Source: an uncultured Pelagibacteraceae bacterium (lineage in GTDB: Bacteria > Pseudomonadota > Alphaproteobacteria > Pelagibacterales > Pelagibacteraceae). Taken from it: a stretch of 64,000 bases of DNA. Of this stretch, positions 47,448 through 57,712 are shown in pieces. The stretch lies in contig CACIRB010000002.1 of NCBI GenBank assembly GCA_902588925.1, positions 19,211-83,210 on the forward strand. The letters are read 5' to 3'. The notes under the pieces were generated by a model. The model was given only the letters and a program-made list of their open reading frames with translations. It did no database searches and was not told the origin of the DNA. The number at the start of each line of letters is the position of its first letter. Positions within the stretch are counted from its first letter, which is position 1. The position numbers and the translations under genes are program-made.

Positions 47448-48158
47448 ATGAGCGAGATAGCTTTATTAGGTAAGAAAATCGGCATGACTAGAGAATTTTA
47501 TAAGTCTGGTCAATTAGTACCTGTTACAGTTCTTAAAATTGAAAAAGCTAGAGTTATTCAAGTAATTGAAGAAGAAAATAGAGGTTACAAAGCCGTTCAA
47601 CTTGGATACGGAAAAATAAAAAATTCAAAATTAACAAAAGCAATGAAAGGTGTTTTTGCAAAGAAAAACACTGAAGCTAAGAAAAAACTAAAAGAATTTA
47701 GAGTAAACGATACTTCTGCTTATAAAGAAGGAAATGAGTTTGGTTTAGAAATTTTCAAAGATATAAAATTTGTAGACACAAGATCAAAAACTATCGGTAA
47801 AGGTTTTGCCGGTGCTATGAAGAGACATAATTTCGGTGGCTTAAGAGCCAGCCACGGTGTTTCTATATCTCATAGAGCTCATGGTTCAACAGGACACAGC
47901 CAAGATCCGGGTAAAGTTTTTAAAGGAAAAAAAATGGCTGGTCATATGGGTGATAAATTAAGAACGATGTTAAATATTGAAATTATAAAAACAGATTTAG
48001 AAAATGAACTACTTTATTTAAAAGGATCTATTCCAGGATCAAAAAATGCTGAAGTTATGGTTAAAAAATCAGTAAAAAATATAAGTAAAATGACAATAAG
48101 TGAAAAACAAGCTGCTGCTGAAGAAGCAAAAAAAACACCAGATAAGAAGAAAAAATAA
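47448..48158 (+). CDS. rplC: 50S ribosomal protein L3
   Basis: Early 23S assembly protein near the peptidyl transferase centre. LLGKKIGMTREFYKSGQLVPVTVLKI begins the protein, and GFAGAMKRHNFGGLRASHGVSISHRAHGSTG is the signature with the Gln/His loop. The 236 residues include a Lys/Ala-rich C-terminal extension (AAAEEAKKTPDKKKK) beyond the usual length of about 210. It overlaps rplD by 1 nt. Confidence 0.97.
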   Translation: MSEIALLGKKIGMTREFYKSGQLVPVTVLKIEKARVIQVIEEENRGYKAVQLGYGKIKNSKLTKAMKGVFAKKNTEAKKKLKEFRVNDTSAYKEGNEFGLEIFKDIKFVDTRSKTIGKGFAGAMKRHNFGGLRASHGVSISHRAHGSTGHSQDPGKVFKGKKMAGHMGDKLRTMLNIEIIKTDLENELLYLKGSIPGSKNAEVMVKKSVKNISKMTISEKQAAAEEAKKTPDKKKK

Positions 48159-48781
48159 TGAAATTAGATAAAATTAGCATAGACGGAAAAAAAGATAGTA
48201 TTGAAGTTTTAGATAATATTTTTTCAGCAAAAATTAACCACAAGTTGGTAAGTGCTGTTCTTTACAAAACAAATGCCAATTACAAAGGCCGACACGCTAA
48301 GACTAAACAACAAAATGAAGTAAAAGGTCCAACATCAAAAATTTATGCACAAAAAGGTACTGGTGGAGCAAGACACGCTAGTAGAAAGGCTCCTATATTT
48401 GTTGGTGGTGGTATAGCTCATGGTCCAAAAGGTGAATTAGCTTACAAAAAAAGAAAGTTGAATAAAAATGAAAAGAAACAAAGTGTTGCTTCTTTGATTA
48501 CTGAAAAAAATAATAATAAGAACTTATTAATTTTAAATGATTTTAATTCTGAAATTAAAAAAACAAAAGAAATGAATTCAATAATTAACAAACTAGAAAT
48601 TTCTAATTCACTAATTATTCTTGATAAAAATTCAAAAGATAAGATAGAAAAATCTGTAAGAAATATTCCAAACGTAAAAGTTACTGACGTAAATCATTTT
48701 AGCGCATACGATATTATAAAATTTAAGAAAGTAGTTTTTACTGAAAGTTCAGTAAAAGAATTGGAGAAAAGGTATTCTTAA
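48158..48781 (+). CDS. rplD: 50S ribosomal protein L4
   Basis: Lines the exit tunnel; its E. coli counterpart represses the S10 operon. RHAKTKQQNEVKGPTSKIYAQKGTGGARHASRKAPIFVGGGIAHGPKGE is the conserved tunnel loop. 207 residues. Coupled to rplC by a 1-nt overlap and 1 nt from rplW. Confidence 0.97.
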   Translation: MKLDKISIDGKKDSIEVLDNIFSAKINHKLVSAVLYKTNANYKGRHAKTKQQNEVKGPTSKIYAQKGTGGARHASRKAPIFVGGGIAHGPKGELAYKKRKLNKNEKKQSVASLITEKNNNKNLLILNDFNSEIKKTKEMNSIINKLEISNSLIILDKNSKDKIEKSVRNIPNVKVTDVNHFSAYDIIKFKKVVFTESSVKELEKRYS

Positions 48782-48782
48782 T

Positions 48783-49076
48783 ATGGATAAAATTCATTTA
48801 TACGACAAAATTCTTTTCCCAGTTGTAACTGAGAAATCAACAAACTTATCAGAATTGAATAAAATTACATTCAAGGTTCCTGACGGTGCTAATAAAAAAA
48901 ACCTAAAAAAAAATATTGAAAAAATTTTTAAAGTTAATGTCACTAAAATTAACATCATTAATAAACAAAATAGAACTAAACTCACTAGAGGTAAAAAAGT
49001 GAAAGTTTCAGGATACAAAAAAGCAATCATAACTCTAAAAAAAGGTCAAAGCATTGATCTAACAACAGGAATTTAA
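48783..49076 (+). CDS. rplW: 50S ribosomal protein L23
   Basis: Sits at the tunnel exit and docks trigger factor and SRP. YDKILFPVVTEKSTNLSELNKITFKVP and KIFKVNVTKINIINKQNRTK are characteristic. 97 residues. It sits between rplD and rplB, as in the standard S10 operon. Confidence 0.96.
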   Translation: MDKIHLYDKILFPVVTEKSTNLSELNKITFKVPDGANKKNLKKNIEKIFKVNVTKINIINKQNRTKLTRGKKVKVSGYKKAIITLKKGQSIDLTTGI

Positions 49077-49079
49077 GAA

Positions 49080-49919
49080 ATGGCATTAAAAACTTTTAAA
49101 CCATATACAAAATCTACTAGAGGCACTATTTTAGTTGATAGAACTGGTCTTTGGAAAGGTAAACCATTCAAAACACTTGTTTCTCCAAAAAATGCTATGA
49201 AGGGTAGAAATAATAATGGACACATCACTTCAATTAACAGAGCTGGTGGACATAAAAAAATGTATAGGCATGTTGATTTTTATAGAAAAAAATTTGACAT
49301 GGAGGCTTCTGTTGAAAGAATAGAATATGATCCAAATAGATCATGTTACATAATGTTGGTTAAATTTGAAGATGGAACTCATTCGTATTTTTTAGCTCCT
49401 CAAAAAATTAAAGTTGGAGATAAAATTGAAAGTGGATCAAAAAAAGAAATTAAAATTGGAAATTGCATGCCGTTACAAGATATACCAGTAGGTATCAACA
49501 TCCATAACGTTGAAATTCAACCAGGTGGCGGTGGTAAAATAGCTAGAGCTGCTGGTTCATCAGTTACAATCAGTGGATTAGATGGAAATTATAGTTTAAT
49601 TAAATTAGCTTCAGGTGAAGTACGTAAAATAGACTCTAGAGCATTAGCTACTATTGGAATTTTAAGTAATCCTGATCAAAAAAATATTAAAATTGGAAAA
49701 GCTGGTAGATCAAGATGGTTGGGAAGAAGACCTCATACTAGAGGTGTTGTTAAAAACCCAGTAGATCACCCACATGGAGGTGGTGAAGGTAAGTCAGCAG
49801 GAGGAAGACATCCGGTGTCTCCAACAGGACAATCAGCAAAAGGTTTAAAAACTAGAGATAACAAGAGAACAGACAAATTTATTGTTAAGAGAAGAAATAA
49901 AAGGAAGGATACTAAGTAA
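49080..49919 (+). CDS. rplB: 50S ribosomal protein L2
   Basis: Subunit-association protein at the peptidyl transferase region. [39 protein letters not shown] and the signature [26 protein letters not shown] (catalytic-site His) are present. 279 residues. It overlaps rpsS by 1 nt. Confidence 0.98.
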   Translation: MALKTFKPYTKSTRGTILVDRTGLWKGKPFKTLVSPKNAMKGRNNNGHITSINRAGGHKKMYRHVDFYRKKFDMEASVERIEYDPNRSCYIMLVKFEDGTHSYFLAPQKIKVGDKIESGSKKEIKIGNCMPLQDIPVGINIHNVEIQPGGGGKIARAAGSSVTISGLDGNYSLIKLASGEVRKIDSRALATIGILSNPDQKNIKIGKAGRSRWLGRRPHTRGVVKNPVDHPHGGGEGKSAGGRHPVSPTGQSAKGLKTRDNKRTDKFIVKRRNKRKDTK

Positions 49920-50209
49920 TGGCTAGAGCTGTATGGAAAGGACCATTTGTTGAGGAAAGCTTGATGAAAAAAGTAGACAAGTACAAAGATGATCCGAAGA
50001 AAATTCCAATTAAAACATGGTCTAGAAAATCTACTATTCTTCCAGATTTTGTCGGTGTGAGTTTTCAGATATATAACGGTAAGAAATTTATTCCAATAAC
50101 AGTTTCAGAGGATATGGTGGGTCATAAATTGGGAGAGTTTGCACCAACAAGAACTTTCTTTGGACACACACCAGCTGATAAGAAAGCTAAACCAGCAGAG
50201 AAAAAATAA
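49919..50209 (+). CDS. rpsS: 30S ribosomal protein S19
   Basis: Head protein that contacts S13. [68 protein letters not shown] are typical. 96 residues, with a short Lys/Ala-rich tail. It lies 2 nt before rplV. Confidence 0.98.
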   Translation: MARAVWKGPFVEESLMKKVDKYKDDPKKIPIKTWSRKSTILPDFVGVSFQIYNGKKFIPITVSEDMVGHKLGEFAPTRTFFGHTPADKKAKPAEKK

Positions 50210-50211
50210 TT

Positions 50212-50610
50212 ATGGGTAAGAAAAAGAAAATTGATAAAAACAACGATAAGACTGTAAAGTCCATAAATAATGGAATTAGATCTAGCGTAAGAAAGATTAA
50301 TCCAATTTTAAAAAGTATTGTTGGTAAAAAGGTTGATGTAGCTATTAGAGATCTACAGTTTTCAGAAAAAAGAGTTACTAGGGATATTAGAAAAACAATT
50401 AGTTCAGCTGTTGCTAACGCTGAAAATAATTTTCAATATGATATCGATAATTTAATTGTCAAAGAAGCATATTGCGGAAAAAAAATTGTTATGAAAAGAT
50501 TTAGACCAAGAGCAAAAGGTAGAGCGGCACCAATTTTAAAACCTTGGTCGACTGTAACTATAATTTTATCAGAGGCAAAACAAATGGAGAAACATGGGAC
50601 AAAAGGTTAA
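50212..50610 (+). CDS. rplV: 50S ribosomal protein L22
   Basis: Exit-tunnel protein with a long beta hairpin. [52 protein letters not shown] and [27 protein letters not shown] are family features. 132 residues, with a basic N-terminal extension ([14 protein letters not shown]). The end overlaps rpsC by 17 nt. Confidence 0.97.
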   Translation: MGKKKKIDKNNDKTVKSINNGIRSSVRKINPILKSIVGKKVDVAIRDLQFSEKRVTRDIRKTISSAVANAENNFQYDIDNLIVKEAYCGKKIVMKRFRPRAKGRAAPILKPWSTVTIILSEAKQMEKHGTKG

Positions 50611-51274
50611 TCCTGTAGGTTTTAGATTAGGTGTAAACAGAGGTTGGGACTCTGTTTGGTATGCTAAGAAGAAAGATTTTGGCAACTATCTAATTGAAGA
50701 TTTTAAAATAAGAGAATACATAAAGAAAAATGTAATTAACTCAGGTGTATCTAAAGTGATGATTGAGAGAACATCAAACAAATGTTACGTTACAATTTAC
50801 ACATCAAGACCTGGATTTGTAATTGGAAAAAAAGGAAGTGACATTGATAAAATTAAAAATAATTTATCAAAATTTACGACAAACGAGGTCAACTTAAATA
50901 TAAAAGAAGTTAAAAAACCTGAAACAAACGCATATTTAGTTGCTGAAAATATTGCACAACAATTAGTGAAAAGAATTTCATACAGAAGAGCTATGAAAAG
51001 AGCTATGCAATCTTGTATTAGATTAGGTGCTAAGGGGATTAAAGTATCAGTTAGTGGAAGATTAGGTGGTAATGAAATCGCAAGAACTGAATGGCTTAGA
51101 GATGGGAGCATACCTTCACATACTTTAAGAGCAGATATAGACTATGCAGAGGCGGAAGCTCTTACAACATATGGAATTATTGGAATTAAGGTTTGGATTT
51201 ATAAGGGAGAAGTTTTTGCAAGAGAGTTTAGCCAGGAAACAAACAAAGTAACTCCAAAGGAAGGTAAACAATAA
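50594..51274 (+). CDS. rpsC: 30S ribosomal protein S3
   Basis: mRNA-entry protein with a KH domain. The start [20 protein letters not shown] is canonical, which fixes the ATG inside rplV and gives a 17-nt overlap; GGAG lies 4 nt upstream of this ATG, within rpl[28 protein letters not shown] is the KH region. 226 residues. Confidence 0.98.
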   Translation: MGQKVNPVGFRLGVNRGWDSVWYAKKKDFGNYLIEDFKIREYIKKNVINSGVSKVMIERTSNKCYVTIYTSRPGFVIGKKGSDIDKIKNNLSKFTTNEVNLNIKEVKKPETNAYLVAENIAQQLVKRISYRRAMKRAMQSCIRLGAKGIKVSVSGRLGGNEIARTEWLRDGSIPSHTLRADIDYAEAEALTTYGIIGIKVWIYKGEVFAREFSQETNKVTPKEGKQ

Positions 51275-51684
51275 TGCTTCAGCCAGTAAGAACTAAATGG
51301 AGAAAAGCTCATAAAGGAAGAATTCATGGTAATGCTACTAGAGCAAGTACTATTAATTACGGTGCGTATGCTTTAAAGGCATTACAGCCTGAAAGAGTTA
51401 CTGGAAAACAAATTGAAGCTGCTAGAGTTGCTTTAACTAGGCATATGAAAAGACAAGGAAGAGTATGGACAAGAGTATTTCCAAATATTCCAGTTTCTAA
51501 AAAACCAATTGAAGTTAGAATGGGTAAAGGAAAAGGATCCCCAGAATATTTTGCTTGCAGAGTAAAACCGGGAAGAATTTTATTTGAAGTTGATGGTGTA
51601 TCTGAACAAATTGCTAAAGAGGCACTTTATAAAGCTTCGGCAAAATTACCAATAAAGACAAAAACAATTAAGAGATTTGCATAA
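51274..51684 (+). CDS. rplP: 50S ribosomal protein L16
   Basis: Near the A-site tRNA and central protuberance. [55 protein letters not shown] and [24 protein letters not shown] are diagnostic. 136 residues. It overlaps rpsC by 1 nt and abuts rpmC. Confidence 0.98.
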   Translation: MLQPVRTKWRKAHKGRIHGNATRASTINYGAYALKALQPERVTGKQIEAARVALTRHMKRQGRVWTRVFPNIPVSKKPIEVRMGKGKGSPEYFACRVKPGRILFEVDGVSEQIAKEALYKASAKLPIKTKTIKRFA

Positions 51685-51876
51685 ATGAAAAAACAAGAGA
51701 TTAAAAAATTAAGCAAAGATGAAGTTATCAAAAATATTGATAAGCTTAAAAAAGACTTATTTAATTTTAGATTTCAAAAAATGAATTCTCAAATAACTAA
51801 TCCTGCAAAAATTGGAGAAACAAGAAAAACAATTGCAAGGTTGAAAACAATTTTAAAAGGAAAAATAAATGCCTAA
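51685..51876 (+). CDS. rpmC: 50S ribosomal protein L29
   Basis: Small helical hairpin protein at the tunnel exit. 63 residues: EIKKLSKDEVIKNIDKLKKDLFNFRFQKMNSQITNPAKIGETRKTIARLKTIL. It overlaps rpsQ by 8 nt. Confidence 0.95.
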   Translation: MKKQEIKKLSKDEVIKNIDKLKKDLFNFRFQKMNSQITNPAKIGETRKTIARLKTILKGKINA

Positions 51877-52105
51877 AAAAATATTAACAGGAGTGGTGAT
51901 AAGCGATAAACCAAATAAAACAGTTACAGTTATGGTAGAAAGAAAATATTCGCATCCTGTATTGAAAAAAGTCATAAGAGTTAGAAAAAATTACAATGCT
52001 CATGATGAAAATAATACATTTAAAACAGGTGATAAAGTTTCAATTATTGAAAGCAAACCATTTTCAAAAAATAAAAAATTTCAAGTTATGGAGAATAATA
52101 AATAA
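51869..52105 (+). CDS. rpsQ: 30S ribosomal protein S17
   Basis: OB-fold 16S-binding protein. [44 protein letters not shown] and [20 protein letters not shown] are typical. 78 residues. The ATG is inside the end of rpmC and a 1-nt overlap joins it to rplN. Confidence 0.97.
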   Translation: MPKKILTGVVISDKPNKTVTVMVERKYSHPVLKKVIRVRKNYNAHDENNTFKTGDKVSIIESKPFSKNKKFQVMENNK

Positions 52106-52473
52106 TGATTGGTGTACAGACAGAATTACAAGTTGCTGACAACACTGGTGCGAAAAGAATAGAATGTATCAAAGTATTGGGTGGATCTAAGAGAAGATAT
52201 GCCAGCATTGGAGATACAATTGTAATTGCTGTGAAAGAGGCTATCCCTAAGGGTAAAGTAAAAAAAGGAACTGTTCATAAAGCTGTAGTAGTAAGAGTTA
52301 AAAAAGGAATACATAGAAACGATGGATCAAAAGTTAAATTTGATAACAATGCTGCAGTGTTAGTTGACGATAAAGGTGAACCAGTTGGTACTAGAATATT
52401 TGGCCCTGTTACTAGAGAATTAAGAAGCAGAGGACAAATGAAAATAATTTCACTAGCACCGGAGGTTTTATAA
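52105..52473 (+). CDS. rplN: 50S ribosomal protein L14
   Basis: Bridge protein at the subunit interface. [27 protein letters not shown] and [37 protein letters not shown] are canonical. 122 residues. First gene of the classical spc part; here it overlaps rpsQ by 1 nt, so S10 and spc genes are continuous. Confidence 0.98.
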   Translation: MIGVQTELQVADNTGAKRIECIKVLGGSKRRYASIGDTIVIAVKEAIPKGKVKKGTVHKAVVVRVKKGIHRNDGSKVKFDNNAAVLVDDKGEPVGTRIFGPVTRELRSRGQMKIISLAPEVL

Positions 52474-52474
52474 A

Positions 52475-52720
52475 ATGATTAAAAAAGGCTTAAGAGTAAG
52501 AGTGTTAACTGGAAGAGATAAAAAAAAAGAAGGCGAAGTTATAGAAATCGATAGAGCGAATAATAGAGCCAAAGTAAAAGAAATTAATATGGTTAAAAAA
52601 CACGTTAAAACAACAAAAGAAAAAAAAGGTGGTATTTTTTCAAAAGAAAGTTTTATTCATTTATCAAATTTAAAATTAATAGATGAAAAAGCAGAAAAGA
52701 AAAAAGAGGCTAAGAAATAA
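52475..52720 (+). CDS. rplX: 50S ribosomal protein L24
   Basis: Assembly initiator with a KOW motif. [44 protein letters not shown]. 81 residues, shorter than the E. coli protein (104) because the C-terminal part is reduced. One nt after rplN and a 1-nt overlap with rplE. Confidence 0.95.
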   Translation: MIKKGLRVRVLTGRDKKKEGEVIEIDRANNRAKVKEINMVKKHVKTTKEKKGGIFSKESFIHLSNLKLIDEKAEKKKEAKK

Positions 52721-53274
52721 TGACTCCAAGACTAAAAGAAATTTTTAATAAAGAAATACAACCAGCTTTAAAAGATCAATTTGGTTTCAAAAATATTTAT
52801 ATGACACCAAGAATAGAGAAAATTGTTTTGAATATGGGTCTTGGTTTAGATGCTTCAGACTCTAAAATTCTTAAATCATGTGAAGAGGATATGGCAAAGA
52901 TAACGGGTCAAAAACCTGTAACTACAAAATTTAAAAAATCTGTAGCTAACTTTAAAACAAGAAAGGGATCAAATGCGGGTTTAAAAGTAACATTAAGAAA
53001 AAACAAAATGTATGAATTTTTAGATAGATTGGTGAATATTGCTCTTCCAAGAATTAAAGATTTTAGAGGATTGTCACCAAAAGGTTTTGACAAATTTGGA
53101 AATTATACTTTTGGTATAAAGGAACATATCATATTCCCTGAAGTTAGTTTTGATAGAGCTGACAAAGTAAGAGGCTTGGATATAATTATTGTTATAAAAG
53201 CGATCAACAAAGAGCACAGCTTTGCATTATTAGAAAAAATGAATTTTCCATTTATTAAAAAAGGAGATAATTAA
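52720..53274 (+). CDS. rplE: 50S ribosomal protein L5
   Basis: 5S rRNA-binding protein of the central protuberance. [86 protein letters not shown]. 184 residues, standard length. Confidence 0.98.
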   Translation: MTPRLKEIFNKEIQPALKDQFGFKNIYMTPRIEKIVLNMGLGLDASDSKILKSCEEDMAKITGQKPVTTKFKKSVANFKTRKGSNAGLKVTLRKNKMYEFLDRLVNIALPRIKDFRGLSPKGFDKFGNYTFGIKEHIIFPEVSFDRADKVRGLDIIIVIKAINKEHSFALLEKMNFPFIKKGDN

Positions 53275-53276
53275 AA

Positions 53277-53582
53277 ATGGCTAAACTTAGTGCTGTAAAT
53301 AAAAACAAAAAAAGAATTAAACTTTCAGACAAGATGTTCAAGAAAAGACAAAATTTGAAAAAAATAATAATGGATAAAAAACTACCATTAGAAGAAAGAT
53401 TCAAGGCGCAGCAAAAATTATCAAAGTTGCCGAGAAATTCAGCTAAAACAAGAGTGATGAATAGATGTGAGATAACAGGTAGACCACATGGCGTTTATAG
53501 AAAATTAAAAATATCAAGAATTGCTCTTAGACAATTAGGATTACAAGGAAAAATACCTGGCTTAGTTAAGTCAAGCTGGTAG
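53277..53582 (+). CDS. rpsN: 30S ribosomal protein S14 (zinc-free type)
   Basis: Head protein. The 101-residue long form: [51 protein letters not shown]. It has only one Cys in the region where the short C+ form carries a CxxC-x-CxxC zinc site, so this is the C- form. Confidence 0.97.
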   Translation: MAKLSAVNKNKKRIKLSDKMFKKRQNLKKIIMDKKLPLEERFKAQQKLSKLPRNSAKTRVMNRCEITGRPHGVYRKLKISRIALRQLGLQGKIPGLVKSSW

Positions 53583-53593
53583 GAAGGAAAATT

Positions 53594-53989
53594 ATGAGTT
53601 TAAGTGACCCAATAGGAGATATGATAGCTAGAGTTAAGAACGCTCAAGCAAGAAATCATAAAAAAGTAGATTTGCCATCATCAAAGTTTAAATCAAAAAT
53701 TGCAGATATACTTAAAAATGAAGGTTTTATAAAAAATTTTAAAATTAGTTCAGAGGATAATAAACCAACATTGTCTTTAGAACTTAAATATCACTCTGGT
53801 AACCCAGTAATCAGTGCATTTGAAAGAGTTTCTAAACCAGGAAGAAGAATTTTTTCTAGTGCTGAAGGTTTACCTAAAATTAATAACGGTCTTGGTATTG
53901 CGATAGTTTCAACACCAAAAGGTGTAATGACTGATATTGACGCCAGAAAACAACGTGTTGGTGGTGAAATTATTTGTAAGGTATTTTAA
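53594..53989 (+). CDS. rpsH: 30S ribosomal protein S8
   Basis: Central-domain 16S binder; represses the spc operon in E. coli. LSDPIGDMIARVKNAQARNHKKVDLPSSKFKSKIADILKNEGFIKNF and VSTPKGVMTDIDARKQRVGGEIICKVF are canonical. 131 residues. GGAAGG 6 nt upstream of the ATG is a clear Shine-Dalgarno sequence, unusual in this compact block. Confidence 0.98.
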   Translation: MSLSDPIGDMIARVKNAQARNHKKVDLPSSKFKSKIADILKNEGFIKNFKISSEDNKPTLSLELKYHSGNPVISAFERVSKPGRRIFSSAEGLPKINNGLGIAIVSTPKGVMTDIDARKQRVGGEIICKVF

Positions 53990-54528
53990 TGTCTAAAATT
54001 GGAAAAATAAATATATCAATTCCTGAAAAAGTTAAAGTTGCTTTAGCTGGCAATATTATAAATATAGAGGGGCCACTAGGAAAGAAATCAATAAATATTG
54101 ATTTAGATATGTTTAATTTGGATATCAAAGAAGGAAAAGAGATATCAATAAAACCAAAAAAAATTGACCAAAATTCTAAACGACTTTGGGGCATGAACAG
54201 AAGTTTAATTAATAATGCCGTAATTGGCTCAAGTACTGGCTATGAAAAAGTGTTAGAACTTGTAGGTGTTGGATATAGAGCAGCATTAAAAGGAAATCAG
54301 CTAAATTTACAATTAGGCTACAGTCACGATATTGATTTTGATATTCCAGAAGGAATTAAAATTGCTGTAGAAAAACAAACTACACTTAAGATCACTGGAT
54401 CTGACAAACAATTAGTTGGTGAAGTTGCATCAAAAATTAAAACATTAAGAAAAATTGAGCCATATAAGGGTAAAGGTGTTAGAGAAAAAGGTCAATATGT
54501 ACTTAAAAAAGAAGGTAAGAAAAAATAA
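53989..54528 (+). CDS. rplF: 50S ribosomal protein L6
   Basis: Near the sarcin-ricin loop. [34 protein letters not shown] and [45 protein letters not shown] are typical. 179 residues. Overlaps rpsH and rplR by 1 nt each. Confidence 0.98.
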   Translation: MSKIGKINISIPEKVKVALAGNIINIEGPLGKKSINIDLDMFNLDIKEGKEISIKPKKIDQNSKRLWGMNRSLINNAVIGSSTGYEKVLELVGVGYRAALKGNQLNLQLGYSHDIDFDIPEGIKIAVEKQTTLKITGSDKQLVGEVASKIKTLRKIEPYKGKGVREKGQYVLKKEGKKK

Positions 54529-54884
54529 TGAAACTAAACACTAGTATTAGAAAAAGATTTAGAGTTAGCAATAAAGTAAAAAAAGTTGCTCCAAAAGATA
54601 GATTTAGATTAAGTATTTCTAGATCTGCCAAAAATATTTCAGCTCAAATCATTGATGATACAAAAAAAGTAACTTTGTTATCAGCTTCATCCATTGAAAA
54701 AGATTTGAAATCATCTGATAAAATTAACAAAACAGAGTTGTCAAAATTAGTTGCTCAAAAGCTTGCAAAAAAAGCTCAGGAAAAAAATATTACAAAAATT
54801 TATTTTGATAGAGGATCTTATAAATACCATGGTAGAATCAAAGCTTTTGCAGACACATTAAGAGAAAATGGGATGGAATTTTAA
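54528..54884 (+). CDS. rplR: 50S ribosomal protein L18
   Basis: 5S rRNA-binding protein. [35 protein letters not shown] and [31 protein letters not shown]. 118 residues. Two nt from rpsE. Confidence 0.97.
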   Translation: MKLNTSIRKRFRVSNKVKKVAPKDRFRLSISRSAKNISAQIIDDTKKVTLLSASSIEKDLKSSDKINKTELSKLVAQKLAKKAQEKNITKIYFDRGSYKYHGRIKAFADTLRENGMEF

Positions 54885-54886
54885 TT

Positions 54887-55402
54887 ATGGAAAATAACAA
54901 AGACAAAAAAACAGACGATATTTTAGAAAAGTTAGTTCATATCAACAGAATTACAAAGGTTGTTAAAGGAGGAAGAAGATTTGGTTTTTCAGCTCTTGTA
55001 GTGGTAGGCAATCAAGCTGGAAAAATTGGAATAGCACACGCTAAAGCAAAACAAGTTCCAGATGCAATTAAAAAAGCCAATGAAATGGCTAGAAGAAAAT
55101 TAACACATATACCTTTGAGAGAAGGAAGAACAATCCACCATGATGTGAAAGCTAAAGATGGTTCTGGCAGAATAGTTTTAAGAGCAGCATCAAAAGGTAC
55201 AGGTATTATCGCAGGTGGTCCAGTAAGAGCAGTATGCGAGGTGTTGGGTGTAAAAGATATTGTTGCTAAATCAATGGGTACATCAAATGCACATAATGTG
55301 ATTAGAGCTACTATGAAAGCTTTAATGAAACAAAATTCACCAAAACAAATTTCAGCAATAAGAAATAAAAAAATATCAGAAATTATTGAAAAAAGAGGAT
55401 AA
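54887..55402 (+). CDS. rpsE: 30S ribosomal protein S5
   Basis: mRNA-entry and fidelity protein. LEKLVHINRITKVVKGGRRFGFSALVVVGNQAGKIGIAHAKAKQVPDAIKKA is the double-stranded-RNA-binding part and SMGTSNAHNVIRATMKAL the C-terminal signature. 171 residues. It overlaps rplO by 1 nt, leaving no room for rpmD (L30), which normally lies between them. Confidence 0.98.
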   Translation: MENNKDKKTDDILEKLVHINRITKVVKGGRRFGFSALVVVGNQAGKIGIAHAKAKQVPDAIKKANEMARRKLTHIPLREGRTIHHDVKAKDGSGRIVLRAASKGTGIIAGGPVRAVCEVLGVKDIVAKSMGTSNAHNVIRATMKALMKQNSPKQISAIRNKKISEIIEKRG

Positions 55403-55854
55403 TGATTACATTAAATACAAGACAGAAAATTAATAAACCTAAAATTAGAGTAGGAAGAGGTATTGGTTCAGGAAAAGGTAAGACATCTGGTAGAGGTGTT
55501 AAAGGTCAAAAATCAAGATCTGGTGTAGCAATAAAAAGTTTTGAAGGTGGTCAAATGCCTTTATACAGAAGATTACCTAAAAGAGGTTTTAATCCAATTT
55601 CAAGAGAAAACATTGCAATTTTAAACTTAGAAAAAATTCAGTCTTATATTGATAAAAAAAATATTAATCCAAATGAAGTACTAAATTCTTCATCTTTAAA
55701 AAAATTAAAATTAATTAACAAAAACTCTACAAAATTAAAAATATTAGGTACTGGAGAGTTAAAAGATAAAATTAATATTGAGGCTGACTTAGCTTCAAAA
55801 TCAGCAATAGAAAAACTAGAAAAAATTGGTGGATCTATTCAATTAAAAAAATAA
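55402..55854 (+). CDS. rplO: 50S ribosomal protein L15
   Basis: Late assembly protein. VGRGIGSGKGKTSGRGVKGQKSRSGVAIKSFEGGQMPLYRRLPKRGFNPI is the conserved Gly/Lys-rich N-terminal arm, and LKILGTGELKDKINIEADLASKSAIEKLEKIGGSI the C-terminal domain. 150 residues. Nine nt before secY. Confidence 0.98.
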   Translation: MITLNTRQKINKPKIRVGRGIGSGKGKTSGRGVKGQKSRSGVAIKSFEGGQMPLYRRLPKRGFNPISRENIAILNLEKIQSYIDKKNINPNEVLNSSSLKKLKLINKNSTKLKILGTGELKDKINIEADLASKSAIEKLEKIGGSIQLKK

Positions 55855-55863
55855 TTTGTTCAA

Positions 55864-57144
55864 ATGAGCGCATCATCTTCAACAAATGATCTTAGAAATA
55901 GAATAATTTTTACCATAGCAATTCTTGCGGTATATAGATTTGGTACATTTGTTCCTTTACCAGGAATTGATCCAGAACAATTAAAAATCATGATGGATGG
56001 TAATCAAAAAGGATTACTTGGTATGTTTAATGTTTTTGCTGGAGGTGCCGTCAGTAGAATGGCAATTTTTGCTCTTGGTATAATGCCATACATATCATCA
56101 GCTATTATAGTTCAGTTGTTAACAGGGGTTTCAGATTATTTTAAGAATTTAAAAGCTCAGGGCGAAACTGGTAGAGCAAAGATTACTCAAATAACAAGAT
56201 ATGGAACAGTTTTACTCGCTACAGTTCAGGGTTATGGTTTATCGGTAGGTTTAGAGTCTTCTGCAGACTTGGTAATTAATCCGGGAGCATTTTTTAAAAT
56301 TACAACAGTGACAACCATTGTTGCTGGTACAATTTTTCTTATGTGGTTAGGAGAACAAATTACTCAAAGAGGAATTGGAAATGGAATTTCTTTAATTATT
56401 TTTGCTGGTATCGTTGCTGAAATACCTAGAGCTTTAGTTACAACTTTTGAATTAGGTAGAACAGGCGCTGTTTCAACTTTCATGATCTTAGCAATTTTTG
56501 TTCTTTTAATATTAACTATTTTATTTGTGGTTTTTATGGAGAGAGCGTTAAGAAAAATTCTTATCAATTATCCTAAAAGACAAATGGGAAATAAAATGTA
56601 TGGTGGAGAGTCTTCTCATTTGCCATTAAAAATTAATCAAGCAGGAGTAATACCAGCAATTTTTGCATCTGCTTTATTATTATTACCAGTAACTTTTTCT
56701 AATTTTTCTTTTTCAAACAATGAAACTTTTTTAAATTTAAGTTCTTATTTTACTCAAGGTCAACCTTTGTACATGTTGCTATATGCATCTGGTATAATAT
56801 TTTTTACATTTTTCTATACTTCAATTACATTTAACCCAACTGAAACAGCAGAAAACCTTAGAAAATATGGTGGCTTTGTTCCAGGTATTAGACCTGGTGA
56901 AAGTACAGCTATGTACATCGAAAATATTTCAACTAAACTTACTACAATAGGTGCTCTATATTTGACACTTGTTTGTTTAATGCCAGAATTTTTAATAGCT
57001 AACTACCCAATTCCTTTTTATTTGGGTGGTGCGTCTATCTTAATTGTTGTTGTGGTAGCCATTGATACTGTAACTCAAATTCAAACAAGATTAATGAGCT
57101 CTCAATACGAACAATTAATTAAAAAAACTAAATTTGGAAAGTAA
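55864..57144 (+). CDS. secY: Preprotein translocase subunit SecY
   Basis: Ten-helix channel of the Sec translocon in the inner membrane. FGTFVPLPGIDPEQL and GGAVSRMAIFALGIMPYISSAIIVQLL (helix 2, from about residue 60) are signature segments, with GIGNGISLIIFAGIV and GFVPGIRPGESTAMYIENI later. At 426 residues it is slightly shorter than E. coli SecY (443). It is followed directly by adk, whose GTG starts right after the stop. Confidence 0.98.
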   Translation: MSASSSTNDLRNRIIFTIAILAVYRFGTFVPLPGIDPEQLKIMMDGNQKGLLGMFNVFAGGAVSRMAIFALGIMPYISSAIIVQLLTGVSDYFKNLKAQGETGRAKITQITRYGTVLLATVQGYGLSVGLESSADLVINPGAFFKITTVTTIVAGTIFLMWLGEQITQRGIGNGISLIIFAGIVAEIPRALVTTFELGRTGAVSTFMILAIFVLLILTILFVVFMERALRKILINYPKRQMGNKMYGGESSHLPLKINQAGVIPAIFASALLLLPVTFSNFSFSNNETFLNLSSYFTQGQPLYMLLYASGIIFFTFFYTSITFNPTETAENLRKYGGFVPGIRPGESTAMYIENISTKLTTIGALYLTLVCLMPEFLIANYPIPFYLGGASILIVVVVAIDTVTQIQTRLMSSQYEQLIKKTKFGK

Positions 57145-57708
57145 GTGAATATAGTCTTGTTTGGACCACCTGGTGCTGGTAAAGGTACTCAAGCCAAATA
57201 TTTAGTAAATAAATTAAATTCTTTTCAGATCTCAACTGGCGAACTTTTAAGAGAAGAAATATATAAAAATTCAGATATTGGTAAGACAATTACAAATGAC
57301 ATGAAAAATGGTAAATTTGTAAGTGATGAAATAGTAAATAAACTTATTGAAAATTTAGTTTCTGACCCTCAAAAAAAAAATAGATTAATATTTGATGGAT
57401 ATCCTAGATCTTTGAGCCAAGCAAAAAATTTAGATATTTTACTAGAGTCATCAAATCAAAAGATAGATCTAATATTGTATCTTAAAGTTGATAAAGACAC
57501 GGTAGTAAAAAGACTAGAGAAAAGAAAAATTATTGAAAATAGATCAGATGATGAAACAAATACAATACTAAAACGTTTTGATAAATACATGAACACAACT
57601 GAGCCAGTACTGAATTACTACTCAGTGAATCCTAAATTTAAGGAAATTGACGGTAGTTTAGAAATAGACGAAATAACAAGGAAAATAGACACTTTTATAA
57701 ATGTTTAA
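57145..57708 (+). CDS. adk: Adenylate kinase, short-LID form
   Basis: AMP + ATP to 2 ADP. P-loop FGPPGAGKGTQAKYL near residue 5, STGELLREEI, FDGYPRSLSQA with the AMP-site Arg, and RSDDETNTILKRFDKY. 187 residues with a short lid (KRKIIENRSDDE) lacking the zinc/HTGR insert of E. coli Adk. The start is GTG, immediately after the secY TAA. The secY-adk order is the usual spc operon tail. Confidence 0.96.
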   Translation: MNIVLFGPPGAGKGTQAKYLVNKLNSFQISTGELLREEIYKNSDIGKTITNDMKNGKFVSDEIVNKLIENLVSDPQKKNRLIFDGYPRSLSQAKNLDILLESSNQKIDLILYLKVDKDTVVKRLEKRKIIENRSDDETNTILKRFDKYMNTTEPVLNYYSVNPKFKEIDGSLEIDEITRKIDTFINV

Positions 57709-57712
57709 GACG

